The notes under the pieces were generated by a model. The model saw nothing but the letters and a program-made list of their open reading frames with translations. It was not told where the DNA came from and ran no database searches. Of a stretch of 7,055 nt of DNA, positions 5,913 to 7,055 are shown piece after piece. The stretch is from Candidatus Omnitrophota bacterium (GTDB taxonomy: Bacteria; Omnitrophota; Gorgyraeia; Duberdicusellales; 4484-171). Positions within the stretch are counted from its first letter, which is position 1. Each line of letters opens with the position of its first letter. The stretch is taken from contig WJKZ01000180.1 of assembly GCA_014728785.1 (NCBI GenBank), forward strand, positions 1 to 7,055, written 5' to 3'. Made by a program: the position numbers and the translations under genes.

Positions 5913-6944
5913 ATGGAAAAAGTATGCATATATCATCTTACCCTGGATGAATTAAAGAATAAATTAATCTCGGAGGACTTTCCTGCCTACCGCGCACAGC
6001 AGGTGTTTGACTGGATATACAGGAAAGGGGTTTCTGATTTTTCATTTATGTCAAATATATCGAAAAGGGAAAGGGAAAAGCTTTCGGGAATTTTTGAATT
6101 TATAAACTTTGAAATTATGAGTAAGAGAAAATCGGCCGATGGCACAGAAAAATTCCTGTTTAAGCTAAGGGACGACCTTTCAATAGAGACGGTAGTTATT
6201 CCTGAAAAAAGGAGAAATACTTTATGTTTATCCACTCAGGTAGGCTGTAAATTTAACTGCAGGTTCTGCGTAAGCGCAAGAGGAGGATTTATAAGAAATC
6301 TTGAAACTTCCGAAATAATAAAACAATATTTGGATGTATCCAGAGCGGCAGAGATAACCAATATAGTTTTTATGGGAATAGGCGAGCCTCTGGATAATTT
6401 CAGTAATCTGGTAAAATCAATAAGGATATTAAAAGCAAAAGAGGGAGCGGGGATGCCGGCCCGCAGGCTGACCGTATCTACATGCGGCTTACCGAAAGCG
6501 ATAAAGAAACTAGCCGGTTTAAAACTGGGAGTTAAGCTTTCAGTCTCCCTTCATAGTGCTTATGATGAGAAGAGAGACAAAATTATGCCCGTAAACAGAA
6601 GATATCCTTTGGGGGTTTTATTAGATTCCCTGAAGGAGTTTTCTAAAGTTTCCAGATACCCTGTTACTTTTGAATATGTAATGATTAAAGGATTTAACGT
6701 TTCCCTTGAGGATGCCCGGAGACTCGCTAAATTCTGCAACAGCCTTAAGAGCAAGGTGAATTTAATACCCCTTAACCTTTCTCGCGGCGGTTTAGATAAA
6801 CCGGATGAGCCGGATATATCAAAGTTCAGGGATAAATTAAAAAGGCACGGTTGCCTTGCTGTTTTACGAAAACCCCGGGGAGAAGATATAGAAGCAGCCT
6901 GCGGCCAGCTTAGAGCCTCTCTTGGGGCTAAAAAACCCTTTTAA
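5913..6944 (+). CDS. rlmN: Dual-specificity 23S rRNA (A2503-C2) / tRNA (A37-C2) methyltransferase RlmN
   Basis: RlmN is a cytoplasmic radical SAM enzyme that methylates C2 of A2503 in 23S rRNA and of A37 in some tRNAs. From ATG 5913 it has 343 residues, near the family norm. The N-terminal domain shows YRAQQVFDWIY and MSNISKREREKL. The [4Fe-4S] motif is CKFNCRFC (C112, C116, C119), preceded by C105 in LCLSTQVGC. MGIGEPLDN is the SAM-binding GEP motif, followed by RLTVSTCGLP, SLHSAYDEKRDKIMPVNR and NLIPLN. The methyl-carrying cysteine is C330 in RGEDIEAACGQL, matching E. coli Cys355. These features separate it from ordinary radical SAM proteins; Cfr is a relative, but the conserved C-terminal context fits RlmN better. 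An upstream in-frame TTG (5877) and ATG (5904) overlap the -35 and -10 boxes, so ATG 5913 is preferred. No Shine-Dalgarno is visible, and a leaderless mRNA is likely. Confidence 0.95.
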   Translation: MEKVCIYHLTLDELKNKLISEDFPAYRAQQVFDWIYRKGVSDFSFMSNISKREREKLSGIFEFINFEIMSKRKSADGTEKFLFKLRDDLSIETVVIPEKRRNTLCLSTQVGCKFNCRFCVSARGGFIRNLETSEIIKQYLDVSRAAEITNIVFMGIGEPLDNFSNLVKSIRILKAKEGAGMPARRLTVSTCGLPKAIKKLAGLKLGVKLSVSLHSAYDEKRDKIMPVNRRYPLGVLLDSLKEFSKVSRYPVTFEYVMIKGFNVSLEDARRLAKFCNSLKSKVNLIPLNLSRGGLDKPDEPDISKFRDKLKRHGCLAVLRKPRGEDIEAACGQLRASLGAKKPF

Positions 6945-6975
6945 TAATCTATGCCGATGGTAGAATACGCTAAAA

Positions 6976-6981
6976 AGGGAG
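6976..6981 (+). promoter_or_regulatory. Ribosome binding site of the last, partial gene
   Basis: AGGGAG precedes ATG 6988 by 6 bases, an ideal Shine-Dalgarno arrangement. It supports the start of the truncated gene even though only 22 complete codons are in view. Confidence 0.7.
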
Positions 6982-6987
6982 TATAAT

Positions 6988-7055
6988 ATGAAAGTTCCTG
7001 TAGAAAAAAGTAAAGCATTCAGGCTTATAAATTCCGGAGGGGCAGTATTAATTAC
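6988..7055 (+). CDS. Start of a gene, possibly a flavin reductase-like protein (3' end outside window)
   Basis: Twenty-two full codons are visible, beginning MKVPVEKSKAFRLINSGGAV and then entering a hydrophobic strand (LI), with the next codon cut by the window edge. The pattern of a short basic/acidic lead, R-L-I-N, small residues and a hydrophobic strand resembles the N-terminus of flavin reductase-like (FMN-binding split barrel) proteins, which often begin with a 'PLEKAYRLLNPGPVVLVT'-type sequence. Such proteins bind FMN and transfer electrons from NAD(P)H or act with rubredoxin-like partners in anaerobes. The fragment is too short for certainty. It has a strong ribosome site and starts 43 bases after rlmN, so it may be cotranscribed with rlmN. 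The start is reliable; the function is tentative. Confidence 0.5.
   Translation, partial: MKVPVEKSKAFRLINSGGAVLI

Noticed and set aside
6924..6941. GGG(G)-loop-CCC-TTTT at the end of rlmN as a terminator
   Set aside because: The stem is only three to four base pairs and lies in conserved-length coding sequence; not convincing.
6982..6987. Second perfect TATAAT just before the last gene
   Set aside because: It sits between the ribosome site and the ATG, and no -35-like hexamer lies 16-18 bases upstream; transcription from it would start inside the gene.

Overview
The window is AT-rich (roughly 40% GC by eye) bacterial DNA with every convincing gene on the + strand. The taxon cannot be fixed from sequence alone. 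A BchE-type radical SAM protein next to a fermentation or salvage-like enzyme set suggests an anaerobic, probably uncultured bacterium; this is inference. No tRNA, rRNA, CRISPR array, insertion sequence or phage gene is visible.

Region 1 (2-5761) looks like one tightly packed operon of six genes. In order these are: the C-terminal part of a B12-binding-type radical SAM protein (cut by the window edge), an amidohydrolase-2 family TIM-barrel protein, a class IV PLP aminotransferase-fold protein, an MtnA-like sugar-phosphate isomerase, a class II aldolase fused to a C-terminal SCP2-like lipid-binding domain, and an NAD(P)-dependent aldehyde dehydrogenase. Gaps are 17, 5, -14, 16 and 0 bases, and most starts lack a strong Shine-Dalgarno sequence, so translational coupling is likely.

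Isomerase, class II aldolase and aldehyde dehydrogenase together resemble the DHAP shunt and the DrdIA 5-deoxyribose salvage route. In those routes a 5-modified ribose-1-phosphate is isomerised to the ribulose-1-phosphate and then cleaved to DHAP plus a small aldehyde. Here a dehydrogenase could oxidise that aldehyde. The radical SAM neighbour could be a source of 5'-deoxyadenosine. Against a textbook pathway, three of the enzymes depart from their families at positions normally important for catalysis or substrate binding, the aldolase has an unexpected lipid-binding domain, and no kinase or phosphorylase is in view. A variant or new substrate is therefore possible.

Region 2 (5762-5912) is a spacer holding hairpins that could end the operon, followed by a good sigma-70-type promoter. 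Region 3 (5913-6944) is rlmN, the 23S rRNA/tRNA adenine-C2 methyltransferase. Its best start lies almost exactly at the predicted transcription start, so the mRNA may be leaderless. Region 4 (6988-7055) is the first 22 codons of another gene with a good ribosome binding site, tentatively a flavin reductase-like protein.
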